This document shows positions 27,614-38,692 of a stretch of DNA of 64,000 bases, piece by piece; position 1 is the first letter of the stretch, and each line of letters starts with the position of its first letter. A model generated the notes under the pieces. That model ran no database searches and was not told the origin of the DNA. It saw only the letters and a list, made by a program, of their open reading frames with translations. The DNA comes from Gordonia araii NBRC 100433 (lineage in GTDB: Bacteria; Actinomycetota; Actinomycetes; Mycobacteriales; Mycobacteriaceae). The stretch lies in contig NZ_BAEE01000036.1 of the NCBI RefSeq assembly GCF_000241265.1, positions 124,001 through 188,000 of the forward strand. Direction: 5' to 3'. A program made the position numbers and the translations under genes.

Positions 27614-28572
27614 GCGCGGACCTCCCGTCCGGTCAGATTGAGGAAGACGTCTTGCAGGCTGACGCTGTCGACGCGGAGTTCGGTCAGGAGTACGTCGCGG
27701 TCGGCGCACCAAGCGGTGAGCGCCGCGATCGCGCCGGGGGTGGCCGGGCCGCTCAGCGTGTAGTCGCCGGGAGCGACCTCGGCGCCGGTCACCGCGCCCC
27801 CGCAGGACCTGCTCATCGCGGCGGCGGCATCGGTGATCGGCAGCCCGGGCTGGGCGCTCAGCCGGATACCGCCGGATTCGCGGGCCGTCAGCTCGTCGGG
27901 GGTGCCGGCCGCGACGACCCGCCCGGCGTCGATGATCACGATGTCGTCGGCCAGGCGCTCGGCCTCATCGAGCATGTGGGTCGTCAGCAGCACGCTCACA
28001 CCGTCGGCGCGCAGCGCGCTGATGAGGTCCCACACGACGATCCGGGCGTGGGCGTCGAGTCCGGCGGTCGGTTCGTCGAGGAAGACCAGTTCGGGGCGCC
28101 CGACGACGGCGCAGGCCAGCGACAGTCGCTGCTGCTGGCCGCCGGAGAGCCGCCGGAACGGGGTGGCGCCGACGGAGTCGAGGCCGAGGACGTCGAGCAG
28201 CCAATCCGGGTCGATCGGGTCGGCGCAATAGCTCGCGCAGAGCCGCAGCATTTCGGCCGCCCTGGCGCCCGGATAGGCACCGCCGCCTTGGAGCATGACA
28301 CCGATTCGGGACCGCAGCGCGTCGTTGTCGCGGCGCGGGTCCAGGCCGAGCACGCGCACCTCACCGGCGTCGGGGGCGGTGAACCCCTCGCAGATCTCGG
28401 CCGTGGTCGTCTTGCCCGCGCCGTTGGGGCCGAGGAGCGCGAGCACGGTTCCGCGGCGAAGCGTCAGATCGATCCCGTCGACGGCGAGCTGCGAGCCGAA
28501 GGACTTGCGGAGACCGGAGATCGCGACGGCGTCGTCGGCGACGGTCTCGGCGGGTGATTCGGTGCTCGGCAC
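27610..28572 (-). CDS. ABC transporter ATP-binding protein (DrrA-like)
   Basis: 320 residues from GTG 28572; an ATG at 28596 would overlap the mptB 3' end. Walker A is LLGPNGAGKTTT, the signature is RLSGGQQQRLSLA, Walker B is LVFLDEPTAGLDAHAR, and the switch His lies in LLTTHMLDEAERLADD. The C-terminal 90 residues form the DrrA-type regulatory extension. It pairs with the permease that follows and begins 10 bp after mptB, so it may be cotranscribed with the cell-wall mannosyltransferase. Confidence 0.9.
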   Translation of the reverse strand: MPSTESPAETVADDAVAISGLRKSFGSQLAVDGIDLTLRRGTVLALLGPNGAGKTTTAEICEGFTAPDAGEVRVLGLDPRRDNDALRSRIGVMLQGGGAYPGARAAEMLRLCASYCADPIDPDWLLDVLGLDSVGATPFRRLSGGQQQRLSLACAVVGRPELVFLDEPTAGLDAHARIVVWDLISALRADGVSVLLTTHMLDEAERLADDIVIIDAGRVVAAGTPDELTARESGGIRLSAQPGLPITDAAAAMSRSCGGAVTGAEVAPGDYTLSGPATPGAIAALTAWCADRDVLLTELRVDSVSLQDVFLNLTGREVRA

Positions 28573-28582
28573 GGTTCTCAGC

Positions 28583-30367
28583 CTATTCGTCGGCATTCCG
28601 CCGCCGGATGCCGGGCAGCCACCGCGGCCGGTCGTCGAAGAACAGCGCGGTCAGCACCGCGACCATGAGGAACGCCGCGGAGAGGCCCTGAGCCAGAACG
28701 ATGCCCGACGTATTCGAGCTGGTGGGCATGACGACCGTCGCGATGAGGGCCGACGACGCGATCGCACCGAGCCGGAACCAGCGGTCCGAGGCCCAGGCGG
28801 CCAGGGGGATGACCGCCCAGAGCAGGTACCAGGCCTGCGCGAAGGGGGAGAAGACGACGATCGTCGCCATCGAGATGCCCAGGGCGCCGATGGGATGGAT
28901 GCGACCGCCGAGCGAGGCGAGCAGCCACCGGACGATGAAGGCGCCGGCGATGAGCTGCGCGAGAGGACGCACGATATCGAGGATCGCCTGGGTGTGGTCG
29001 CCCAGGCCGAGGCCGATGCCGATGCGTCCGGCACCGACCGACAGCAGCGTTGGCATCGACATCCACGACCGCACGATGTCGCCGGTGGACAGCGTCCTGG
29101 TCCAGCCGAAGCCCAGGCCGGTGCCCACGCAGATGGTGACGATGACCACCACGGCGACGATGCCCATCAGCGCGGCCGAGCGCATCAACGCGAGGAAAGA
29201 GTCTCTCGACCGGGACCACCACTGCCGCAGCGGCGCGTGGCGCAGGGCGGGCAGGGTCGCGCCCCACCGTCGCGCCAGGGCGACGCCGAGGAAGCCCAGG
29301 GCGATGATCGATGTGGCCTTGATCATCGACGACATCGCGATGACCGCGGTCCCGGAGAGCAGTAACCACCCCGCGGCCGACGGCAACCAGCGCGATCGAT
29401 CACTGTGCAGTGACCGCGTCGAGTCCACCGCGGCGAGTCCGAGCTCGAGGCCGACGAGCATCATGCCCAGCATCAGCGACTCGTTGTGGATGCCGCCGAC
29501 CAGATGCAGGATCACCAGCGGGTTCATCGCGCCGAGCCACAGCGCCGCGATCGGGGACACGCCGCAGCGGTGGGCCAGGCGGGGCAGGGCCCAGACGATC
29601 ATGGCGACACCGGCCAGGGCGAGCATGCGGTGCAGGAAGATCCCGACGGTGATGTTGTCGCCGCTCAGGGCCGTGATGTGTTCGCCGAGCCACAGGAACA
29701 GCGGGCCGTAGGGCGCCGGGGTGTCTTTCCAGATGTTGGGCACCGACCCGGCCAGCTCGTACAGCGGATGGTCGGGGGGCAGTCCGTTGAGCGGGCTGAC
29801 CGTGTACGGGTCTTTGCCGATGTACCCGATCGCGCTCTGGGCCAGGTAGGAGTAGATGTCTTTACTCAGCAGCGGCGGTGCGATGAGAATCGGCGCGAGC
29901 CACAGCAGCAGGGTGCGGTCGGCCTGCCGCCGGGTCATGCGCCGTGCCGGGGTTGTGCCGTGGAACACTTCCACGCCCAGCCGTCCGACCGCGTACCGGC
30001 CGATCAGCAGCCACGCCACCACCAGCATGAGCGTTCCGCCGATGCTCAGCGTGAGCGCGGTGGAGAACATCCGCGACGGCAGCGAGAGCAACCGCAGCCC
30101 GGCCACCGGGTTCTGGCTCACCGGGATTGCGCCGGTCCCCAGCGAGCCGATGAGCAAAAGGATCGATCCGGTGGCCCCGAAGATCTTGATGCGGGTCAGA
30201 CATTTATTCTCGTCGGCGTTGAGGGGGCCGACCTCGGCCTCGTCGGCGTGCAACCCCGCGACGGCGACACCGTAGTCGCCCGGCCGGTCGGCCTCCGCGG
30301 CCGGTGCTGGCTGCGATCGCCCGCGACGGGGCGTCAGCCCGAGGTAGTCGAGCAACGAGGTGGCCAC
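28583..30367 (-). CDS. mptB: Polyprenol-phosphomannose-dependent alpha-1,6-mannosyltransferase
   Basis: 594-residue GT-C membrane enzyme from GTG 30367. After about 70 hydrophilic residues it has some 13 hydrophobic helices. The first large outside loop contains LLSKDIYSYLAQSAIGY and GKDPYTVSPLNGLP, the acidic pair used by GT-C enzymes. TPAPYGPLFLWLGE and GGIHNESLMLGMMLVGLELG are MptA/MptB family segments. MptB begins the mannan core of lipomannan/lipoarabinomannan. It is divergent from sufR, the order found in mycobacteria. Longer upstream frames cover the sufR promoter and were rejected. Confidence 0.9.
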   Translation of the reverse strand: MATSLLDYLGLTPRRGRSQPAPAAEADRPGDYGVAVAGLHADEAEVGPLNADENKCLTRIKIFGATGSILLLIGSLGTGAIPVSQNPVAGLRLLSLPSRMFSTALTLSIGGTLMLVVAWLLIGRYAVGRLGVEVFHGTTPARRMTRRQADRTLLLWLAPILIAPPLLSKDIYSYLAQSAIGYIGKDPYTVSPLNGLPPDHPLYELAGSVPNIWKDTPAPYGPLFLWLGEHITALSGDNITVGIFLHRMLALAGVAMIVWALPRLAHRCGVSPIAALWLGAMNPLVILHLVGGIHNESLMLGMMLVGLELGLAAVDSTRSLHSDRSRWLPSAAGWLLLSGTAVIAMSSMIKATSIIALGFLGVALARRWGATLPALRHAPLRQWWSRSRDSFLALMRSAALMGIVAVVVIVTICVGTGLGFGWTRTLSTGDIVRSWMSMPTLLSVGAGRIGIGLGLGDHTQAILDIVRPLAQLIAGAFIVRWLLASLGGRIHPIGALGISMATIVVFSPFAQAWYLLWAVIPLAAWASDRWFRLGAIASSALIATVVMPTSSNTSGIVLAQGLSAAFLMVAVLTALFFDDRPRWLPGIRRRNADE

Positions 30368-30455
30368 GGAACAAGACTCTAGTCGGCGGTTCGGGCCCAA
30401 TCGCGGCCGCACGATGGTAAGGCGACCCTTGCTTGTGGGGGCGGAAGAAATTAAG

Positions 30456-30472
30456 TCACACTTGTGTTGTGA
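30456..30472. promoter_or_regulatory. Inverted repeat at the sufR start (SufR operator candidate)
   Basis: TCACA (30456-30460) and TGTGA (30468-30472) are perfect inverted half-sites around CTTGTGT; ACAC-TT-GTGT nests inside. It ends five bases before the sufR ATG. Autoregulation by SufR at its own start is known in related organisms; assignment of this site is inference. Confidence 0.55.
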
Positions 30473-30477
30473 AAAGC

Positions 30478-31278
30478 ATGACCACTCGCCGTCGAACCGT
30501 GCGCGCCACCGGCGCGGCGGTCGATGCTGGGCAGGCGCGGGCAACCGGTCCGGCCGACGGTCAGACTAGGCACACGGTGGTGGAGCTCCTCGGCGAGGAC
30601 GGCCCCCTGACCGCCGGTGACATCGCCGAGCGCCTCGGCATCAGCCCGGCCGGCGTTCGTCGTCATCTCGACGCCCTGCTGGCCGCGGGTGACGTCGAGA
30701 CGGCCCAGACCGATCACGGATTCGGCGGTGGACAGCGCGGCCGCGGCCGCCCCGCCAAATGGTTCCAGTTGACCGCGACGGGGCGCGGGCAGCTGCGCCA
30801 CGCCTACGACGACTTGGCCAGTGCCGCGTTGCGCGCCCTGCGGGCGGCCGGGGGCGAGGAGGCGGTCGCCGCCTTCGCCCACGACCGCATCGCCCGGGTG
30901 ACCGACGGCATCGACCCGGCCGGCGACCTCGACGAGGTACCGGCCACGATTGACGCGATCGCCTCGGCGCTGACCAGCGCCGGGTACGCGGCCAACACCC
31001 GGGAAGTCGGTTCGGGCATGCAGATCTGCCAGCACCACTGCCCGGTCGCGCACGTCGCGGCCGAGTTCCCGGAGCTGTGCGAAGCGGAGACGCAGCGGTT
31101 CACCGAACTGCTCGGCACCCACGTGCAGCGCCTGGCGACCATCGCCAACGGCGACTGTGCCTGCACGACGCACATCCCGCTGACTGTTCACACGTCCACG
31201 ACTGCGACGCCAGCCCAGGCCGCAGCACCAGCAATCGGCGCACAGCCCGCGCCGAGGAAGAAGGAAGGCTCCCGATGA
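30478..31278 (+). CDS. sufR: Fe-S-sensing repressor SufR
   Basis: 266 residues from ATG 30478; GTG 30469 lies inside the inverted repeat and is less likely. The winged helix near residues 35-90 is [20 protein letters not shown] then [20 protein letters not shown]. Toward the C-terminus is the cluster-binding region [18 protein letters not shown], followed by GDCACTTH, the cysteines expected to hold a 4Fe-4S cluster. The stop overlaps sufB (ATGA). It should repress the suf operon when the cluster is present. Confidence 0.92.
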   Translation: MTTRRRTVRATGAAVDAGQARATGPADGQTRHTVVELLGEDGPLTAGDIAERLGISPAGVRRHLDALLAAGDVETAQTDHGFGGGQRGRGRPAKWFQLTATGRGQLRHAYDDLASAALRALRAAGGEEAVAAFAHDRIARVTDGIDPAGDLDEVPATIDAIASALTSAGYAANTREVGSGMQICQHHCPVAHVAAEFPELCEAETQRFTELLGTHVQRLATIANGDCACTTHIPLTVHTSTTATPAQAAAPAIGAQPAPRKKEGSR

Positions 31279-32732
31279 CGCTTACCGAGCCGACACCACA
31301 GGCGCCGGTCGCGACCGCGCCGCAGATGACCCAGGACGAGACGATCGCATCCCTGGGTACCTACGGCTACGGCTGGGCGGACTCCGACGAGGCCGGCGCA
31401 TCGGCCAAGCGCGGACTGTCCGACGCCGTGGTCGCCGACATCTCGGCGAAGAAGGACGAGCCGGAGTGGATGCTGGAGCAGCGGCTCAAGGCGCTGCGCA
31501 TCTTCGACCGCAAGCCGATGCCGGCCTGGGGCGCCGAACTCGACGGCATCGACTTCGACAACATCAAGTACTTCGTGCGGTCGACGGAGAAGCAGGCGCA
31601 GTCCTGGGAGGACCTGCCCGAGGACATCCGCAACACCTACGACAAGCTGGGCATCCCGGAGGCGGAGAAGCAGCGGTTGGTCGCCGGTGTCGCCGCGCAG
31701 TACGAGTCCGAGGTCGTTTACCACCAGATCCGCGAGGACCTGGAGGAGAAGGGCGTCATCTTCCTCGACACCGACTCGGGCCTGCGCGAGCACCCGGAGC
31801 TCTTCCAGAAGTACTTCGGCTCGGTGATCCCCGCCGGCGACAACAAGTTCTCCGCGCTCAACACCGCCGTGTGGTCGGGCGGGTCGTTCATCTACGTGCC
31901 ACCCGGCGTGCACGTCGACATCCCGCTGCAGGCCTACTTCCGCATCAACACCGAGAACATGGGCCAGTTCGAGCGGACGCTGATCATCGTCGACGAGGAT
32001 GCCTACGTGCACTACGTCGAGGGCTGCACCGCGCCGATCTACAAGTCGGACTCGCTGCACTCGGCCGTGGTCGAGATCATCGTGAAGAAGGGCGGTCGCT
32101 GCCGCTACACGACGATTCAGAACTGGTCGAACAACGTCTACAACCTGGTCACCAAGCGCGCTAAGGCCGAAGCCGGCGCGACGATGGAGTGGGTCGACGG
32201 CAACATCGGCTCGAAGGTGACGATGAAGTACCCGGCGGTCTGGCTGACCGGTGAGCACGCCAAGGGCGAGGTGCTCTCGGTGGCGTTCGCCGGTGCCGGT
32301 CAGCATCAGGACACCGGATCGAAGATGGTCCACCTCGCGCCGAACACGTCGAGCAACATCGTGTCCAAGTCGGTGGCCCGCGGCGGCGGCCGCGCGTCCT
32401 ACCGCGGCCTGATCAAGATCAACCACGGCGCGCACGGCAGCCGTTCGACGGTGAAGTGCGATGCCCTCCTCGTCGACCAGATCAGCCGCAGCGACACCTA
32501 CCCGTATGTCGACATCCGCGAGGACGACGTCACGATGGGCCACGAGGCGACCGTCTCCAAGGTCTCCGACGACCAGCTTTTCTACCTGATGAGCCGTGGT
32601 CTGACCGAGGACGAGGCGATGGCGATGGTGGTCCGCGGCTTCGTCGAGCCGATCGCCAAGGAACTGCCGATGGAGTACGCGCTCGAGCTGAACCGGCTCA
32701 TCGAGCTGCAGATGGAAGGAGCCGTCGGCTGA
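31275..32732 (+). CDS. sufB: Fe-S cluster assembly scaffold subunit SufB
   Basis: 485 residues. Beta-helix core with [39 protein letters not shown] and [15 protein letters not shown]. The conserved C-terminal cysteine lies in [20 protein letters not shown], and [20 protein letters not shown] ends the core. It forms the SufBC2D scaffold that receives sulfur from SufS/SufU. The frame is continuous: the intein known in the M. tuberculosis homologue is absent. Start ATG 31275 follows GAAGGAAGG. Confidence 0.96.
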   Translation: MTLTEPTPQAPVATAPQMTQDETIASLGTYGYGWADSDEAGASAKRGLSDAVVADISAKKDEPEWMLEQRLKALRIFDRKPMPAWGAELDGIDFDNIKYFVRSTEKQAQSWEDLPEDIRNTYDKLGIPEAEKQRLVAGVAAQYESEVVYHQIREDLEEKGVIFLDTDSGLREHPELFQKYFGSVIPAGDNKFSALNTAVWSGGSFIYVPPGVHVDIPLQAYFRINTENMGQFERTLIIVDEDAYVHYVEGCTAPIYKSDSLHSAVVEIIVKKGGRCRYTTIQNWSNNVYNLVTKRAKAEAGATMEWVDGNIGSKVTMKYPAVWLTGEHAKGEVLSVAFAGAGQHQDTGSKMVHLAPNTSSNIVSKSVARGGGRASYRGLIKINHGAHGSRSTVKCDALLVDQISRSDTYPYVDIREDDVTMGHEATVSKVSDDQLFYLMSRGLTEDEAMAMVVRGFVEPIAKELPMEYALELNRLIELQMEGAVG

Positions 32733-33943
32733 TGGCAGAGGCAATCGGTACCGACAGCGCCGTGAAGGCACCCGGATCCAGTGTCGTCACCAACAAGGGC
32801 GAACTCTTCACCTCGTTCGACGTCGACGCTTTCGAGGTACCGGGCCAGCGCGAGGAAGCGTGGCGGTTCACCCCGTTCCGCCGGCTTCGGGGGCTGCACA
32901 ACGGATCGGCTCCGGCGACCGGCACCGCCACCGTCGAGGTCGCCGGTTCGGGTGCGTCGCTGCCCGCGGGCGTGACGGTCGAGACCGTCGCCCGCGGCGA
33001 CGAGCGACTCGGCGAGGGCGGCGTTCCGTTCGACCGGATCGCGGCGCAGGCGTTCTCCTCGTTCCCCGAGGCCACGATCGTCACCGTCGCCTCCGAGACG
33101 GTTCTCGACGAGCCGGTCGCGGTCACCGTCACCGGACCGGGTGTCGACGAGGTGGCCTACGGTCACGTGCAGATCCGGCTGGAGCCGTTCGCCAAGGCGA
33201 CCATCGTGATCGACCAGCGCGGCAGCGGTACCTACGCGGAGAACATCGAGTTCGTCGTCGGCGACAGCGCGCATCTCACCGTCGTCAACCTGCACGAATG
33301 GGCCGACGACACGGTCCACGTCGCTGCGCACCACGCGCTGCTGCAGCGCGACGCGACGCTGCGACATTTCGCGGTCTCGCTGGGCGGCGATCTCGTGCGG
33401 CTCTCGCCGATCGTGCGCTACGCCGCCCCGGGCGGCGACGCCGAACTGTGGGGCCTGTACTTCGCCGACGCCGGGCAGCACCTCGAACAGCGCCTGCTGG
33501 TCGACCACTCGCAGCCGCACTGCCGGTCGTTCGTCACCTACAAGGGCGCGCTGCAGGGCGACCCGAGTCAAGGGCACGGTCGAGAGGCGCACACCGTGTG
33601 GATCGGCGACGTGCTGATCCGCCCGGCCGCCGAGGGCACCGACACCTACGAACTCAACCGCAACCTGGTGCTCACCGACGGCGCGCGCGCCGATTCGGTG
33701 CCGAACCTGGAGATCGAAACCGGCGAGATCGTCGGCGCCGGACACGCGAGCGCGACCGGACGCTTCGACGACGAGCAGCTGTTCTACCTGATGGCACGCG
33801 GCATTCCGGAGGAGACGGCGCGTCGCCTGGTGGTGCGCGGCTTCTTCGGCGAGATCATCGCGAAGATCCCGGTGCCCGCCCTGCGGGAACGCCTGACCGA
33901 GGCCGTCGAGGCCGAACTGGAACTGGCGGCGGGCGGCGCGTAG
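32732..33943 (+). CDS. sufD: Fe-S cluster assembly subunit SufD
   Basis: 403 residues, starting with a one-base overlap (TGATG) with the sufB stop. The N-terminal helical part has [17 protein letters not shown]; the beta-helix end has [20 protein letters not shown], and [21 protein letters not shown] is paralogous to the SufB ending. The catalytic cysteine of SufB is lacking, as usual. It pairs with SufB and SufC in the scaffold. Confidence 0.95.
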   Translation: MAEAIGTDSAVKAPGSSVVTNKGELFTSFDVDAFEVPGQREEAWRFTPFRRLRGLHNGSAPATGTATVEVAGSGASLPAGVTVETVARGDERLGEGGVPFDRIAAQAFSSFPEATIVTVASETVLDEPVAVTVTGPGVDEVAYGHVQIRLEPFAKATIVIDQRGSGTYAENIEFVVGDSAHLTVVNLHEWADDTVHVAAHHALLQRDATLRHFAVSLGGDLVRLSPIVRYAAPGGDAELWGLYFADAGQHLEQRLLVDHSQPHCRSFVTYKGALQGDPSQGHGREAHTVWIGDVLIRPAAEGTDTYELNRNLVLTDGARADSVPNLEIETGEIVGAGHASATGRFDDEQLFYLMARGIPEETARRLVVRGFFGEIIAKIPVPALRERLTEAVEAELELAAGGA

Positions 33944-34011
33944 CCGTCGAGACCGCCGTCATCAACCGACAGCCATCACAGCCCAGACAAGAGAAACCAC
34001 GAGGAATTGAA

Positions 34012-36124
<2,113 letters not shown>

Positions 36125-36127
36125 CCG

Positions 36128-36607
36128 ATGCGGATGGAGCAGATGTACCAGGACGTCATCCTGGACCACTACAAGCACCCGCATGGGCGGGGCCTGCGCG
36201 AACCGTTCGACGCCGAGGTCCATCACGTCAACCCGACATGCGGTGACGAAGTCACCCTGCGCGTCGAGCTGTCCGCCGATGGCAGCGAGGTCGCCGACGT
36301 GTCCTACGACGGACAGGGATGTTCGATCTCGCAGGCCTCGACGTCGGTGCTCTACGACCAGCTCGTCGGGCTGCCCGTCGACGAGGCGCTGGCGATTTTG
36401 GACTCCTTCACCGCGATGATGACCTCGCGCGGCACCGACGCCGGCGACGACGAGGTCATCGGCGACGGCATCGCGTTCTCCGGCGTCAGCAAATACCCGG
36501 CGCGCGTGAAATGCGCCTTGCTGGGGTGGATGGCCTTCAAGGACGCGCTGAGCCGTGCGGTCGAGGACGCAGGCGAGCACAAGACCCGAGAAGAGGAACT
36601 GACATGA
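36128..36607 (+). CDS. sufU: Sulfur-transfer protein SufU
   Basis: 159-residue IscU-like protein. Three zinc/sulfur cysteines appear in NPTCGDEV, DGQGCSISQAS and RVKCALLGW, with Asp in the first motif; the 18-20 residue insertion between the second and third that separates SufU from IscU is present. It accepts sulfane sulfur from SufS. Start 3 bp after sufS; its end overlaps the next ATG (ATGA). Confidence 0.94.
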   Translation: MRMEQMYQDVILDHYKHPHGRGLREPFDAEVHHVNPTCGDEVTLRVELSADGSEVADVSYDGQGCSISQASTSVLYDQLVGLPVDEALAILDSFTAMMTSRGTDAGDDEVIGDGIAFSGVSKYPARVKCALLGWMAFKDALSRAVEDAGEHKTREEELT

Positions 36608-36957
36608 CCGAAACCGCGCCGCAGAGCGAACCGAGCACGTCGCTGCCTCAGCTCGAGGATGTCGAAGAGGCGATGCGCGACGTCGTCGACCCCGAGCTGG
36701 GGATCAACGTCGTGGACCTCGGACTGGTGTACGACATGACCGTCACCGACGAAGCGATCGCCAAGCTGGATATGACGCTGACGTCGGCGGCCTGTCCGTT
36801 GCAGGACGTCATCGAGGACCAGGCGCGCGCCGCGCTGGTCTCCAGCGGGCTGTGCACCGATCTGGAGATCAATTGGGTGTGGCTGCCGCCGTGGGGTCCG
36901 GAGAAGATCACCGACGACGGCCGCGAACAGCTACGCGCCCTGGGCTTCACCGTCTAA
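36604..36957 (+). CDS. sufT: MIP18/DUF59-family Fe-S maturation factor (SufT-like)
   Basis: 117 residues. The DUF59 core has EAMRDVVDPELGINVVDLGL, then LDMTLTSAACPLQDVIEDQA with the conserved Cys-Pro, and VWLPPWGPEKITDDGREQLR. SufT proteins assist Fe-S maturation of client enzymes. It is the last gene of the suf operon, followed by repeat family B. Confidence 0.92.
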   Translation: MTETAPQSEPSTSLPQLEDVEEAMRDVVDPELGINVVDLGLVYDMTVTDEAIAKLDMTLTSAACPLQDVIEDQARAALVSSGLCTDLEINWVWLPPWGPEKITDDGREQLRALGFTV

Positions 36958-36985
36958 CCGGCCAACCAACTCCTTCCCGCCCCTA

Positions 36986-37053
36986 ACGCCGACTGGTGCC
37001 CACTCGGCATGGGTGAGGTGCCCACTCGGCGGGGTTGAGGTGCCCACTCGGCG
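36986..37053. repeat. 22-bp tandem repeat, family B (copy set 2)
   Basis: GGTGCCCACTCGGC begins at 36995, 37017 and 37039, a 22-bp period, in the opposite orientation to the array at 24321. At the left end GCCGACTGG faces CCACTCGGC and makes an imperfect hairpin. It lies 28 bp past the end of the suf operon and 30 bp before the lipoprotein start. Confidence 0.85.
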
Positions 37054-37082
37054 GGGAGAGGCAATCATCTACGCTCATCCGC

Positions 37083-37529
37083 ATGCGTAGAACTCAGATT
37101 GCCGCCGTCCTCGGTGCGGGTGCCATCGCGCTCCTGCTGCCCGCCTGCAGTTCGGTGGACAACCCCATCGCCGACGGCGGTGACGCGTCGATCAAGGTCG
37201 ACGGCAAGGAACTCAACCTGGCCGACAAGACCGTCGGTTGCGTGACCGGCGACGGCCGGGTCAACATCGGCGTCGGCTCCGAGGCGGGCAAGTCGGCCAT
37301 CGCCGCCGTGGTGACCGAGGGCGACAACCCGCAGGTCATTTCCGTCGGCCTCGGCGCCATCGACGGCGTGACGCTGGGGTTCGTACAGGGCATCCCGGGT
37401 GGCGGCAGTGCCACTGTCAAGAAGGTGTTGAAGACCTACACGATCACCGGTGAGGCGACCGGCATCAACATGTCCAACCCGTTGCAGCCGTCGAAGAAGT
37501 CCTTCGAATTCAAGGTTCGCTGCCCGTAG
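37083..37529 (+). CDS. lpqH: LpqH (19-kDa antigen)-family lipoprotein
   Basis: 148 residues from ATG 37083. Signal sequence MRRTQIAAVLGAGAIALLLP ends in the lipobox LPAC, with the acylated Cys at residue 22. The mature domain shows the LpqH pattern: ASIKVDGKELNLADKTVGC, VNIGVGSE, ISVGLGAIDGVTLGFVQG, YTITGEATGINMSNPL and a final FKVRC, with two cysteines for a disulfide. It would be a surface-exposed mycolate-envelope lipoprotein. The 3' end faces the epimerase stop at 4 bp. Confidence 0.88.
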   Translation: MRRTQIAAVLGAGAIALLLPACSSVDNPIADGGDASIKVDGKELNLADKTVGCVTGDGRVNIGVGSEAGKSAIAAVVTEGDNPQVISVGLGAIDGVTLGFVQGIPGGGSATVKKVLKTYTITGEATGINMSNPLQPSKKSFEFKVRCP

Positions 37530-37533
37530 GCGC

Positions 37534-38592
37534 TCAGGCGGGACCGGATGCCGTGGTGGCGACGACCGGTTGGTAGCGCAGTTCCGAGACCGGACGCGCA
37601 CGTCCGAGCCGGTCGTGGTCGGCGAGGAAACTCACCAGGTCGCTGACCGTTTGCGAACTCGGGCGCGGTGCGTACCCGAGTTCGGCGCGCGCTTTGGTGC
37701 AGTCGACGCTCGGTGCCGCCTGGATGGCCGAGATCGACGCGCGGGAAACGAGGTCGGAGCCGAACAGGTGACCGAGCGGTTCCGCAGCGGCGATCACTGC
37801 CTTGAGCAGGCCGTTCGGGATTGCGAAGGCCGGCTGCATCCGGCCGGTCAGCTTGGCGGCCGATCTCATCGCGTCCATCAGGCGGACCTGCTCGCCGCCG
37901 AGTATGTAGTTCTCGCCGGTACGGCCGTGCTCCGCCGCGAGAGCGAGTCCGGCGGCGACGTCGCGAACGTCGACCAGGTCGAAGCCGCCTTCGATGAACA
38001 CCGGCACCACGCCTCGCGCGGCGTCGCGCAGCATTCCGTTGATCCGCGACAGCGGGCGCCCGCCGATCCCGTCCGCGGGGCCGTAGACGCCCGTCGGATT
38101 CGCTATCACGGCGTCCAAACCGTCGGCCACGACCGCGCGCAGTTCCTGTTCACCAGCCCACTTGGACCGGTCGTACACCGGTATGCCCGGGTCGGCCGCG
38201 CGCGACGACGACTCGTCGAGCACTCCGGACGTGGCGTACTGGTCGAAGGAGTGGATCGAGCTGCAGTGCACGAATCGGCCGACCCCGGCGGCCAGCGCCG
38301 CGCGCGCGACCGCGCCTACGCCCTCGGTGTTCACGCGCCACGCGACGGGGTCCTCCTGCTTGAGGGTGATCATCGCGACCAGGTGGAAGACCCGGTCGAC
38401 GCCGGTCAGGGCCTCGGTCAACGACGGGACGTCGAAGATGTCGATCTCGCGCCAGGTGCATCGCTCGACCGGATGCGTCGACTCGGCGGGGACGGCACGG
38501 TCGATCGCCAGGACCTCGTGTCCGTCGGCCACCAACCGGTCGATGAGATTGGTTCCCACGAATCCGGCCGCGCCGGTCACCGCTACACGCAT
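37534..38592 (-). CDS. NAD(P)-dependent epimerase/steroid dehydrogenase-like SDR
   Basis: 352-residue extended SDR. Nucleotide motif VTGAAGFVGTNLIDRL at the N-terminus; catalytic Ser in HCSSIHSFD and YxxxK in VYDRSKWAGE; NPTGVYGP and FDLVDVRDVAAGLALA follow. This pattern is shared by dihydroflavonol reductase-like and 3-beta-hydroxysteroid dehydrogenase-like enzymes. A KstR-type operator sits 20 bp before the ATG, which favours a steroid substrate (inference). A TACAGT -10 on the minus strand (38630-38635) precedes the operator. Confidence 0.82.
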   Translation of the reverse strand: MRVAVTGAAGFVGTNLIDRLVADGHEVLAIDRAVPAESTHPVERCTWREIDIFDVPSLTEALTGVDRVFHLVAMITLKQEDPVAWRVNTEGVGAVARAALAAGVGRFVHCSSIHSFDQYATSGVLDESSSRAADPGIPVYDRSKWAGEQELRAVVADGLDAVIANPTGVYGPADGIGGRPLSRINGMLRDAARGVVPVFIEGGFDLVDVRDVAAGLALAAEHGRTGENYILGGEQVRLMDAMRSAAKLTGRMQPAFAIPNGLLKAVIAAAEPLGHLFGSDLVSRASISAIQAAPSVDCTKARAELGYAPRPSSQTVSDLVSFLADHDRLGRARPVSELRYQPVVATTASGPA

Positions 38593-38612
38593 GGCTCACT
38601 TCCCGTCAGAAT

Positions 38613-38626
38613 TAGAACACGTTCTA
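38613..38626. promoter_or_regulatory. KstR-type operator
   Basis: TAGAACACGTTCTA has perfect TAGAAC/GTTCTA arms and fits TNNAACNNGTTNNA. It lies between the -10-like TACAGT and the epimerase start, and 67 bp before the divergent ABC ATPase. Confidence 0.65.
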
Positions 38627-38679
38627 GTTACTGTACGCAGCGGCGAGGGGTCTGTCACTTCGATCCGATGACGCCTCAC

Positions 38680-38685
38680 TAGCGT
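38680..38685 (+). promoter_or_regulatory. -10 box for a leaderless transcript
   Basis: TAGCGT ends seven bp before GTG 38693, placing the expected first transcribed base on the start codon. No ribosome site is present. This helped choose the start of the ABC ATPase. Confidence 0.45.
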
Positions 38686-38692
38686 GGTTTCG

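Noticed and set aside
30416-30431. Possible IdeR/DtxR iron box upstream of sufR
   Set aside because: Only about half of the 19-bp consensus matches and the inverted symmetry is poor.
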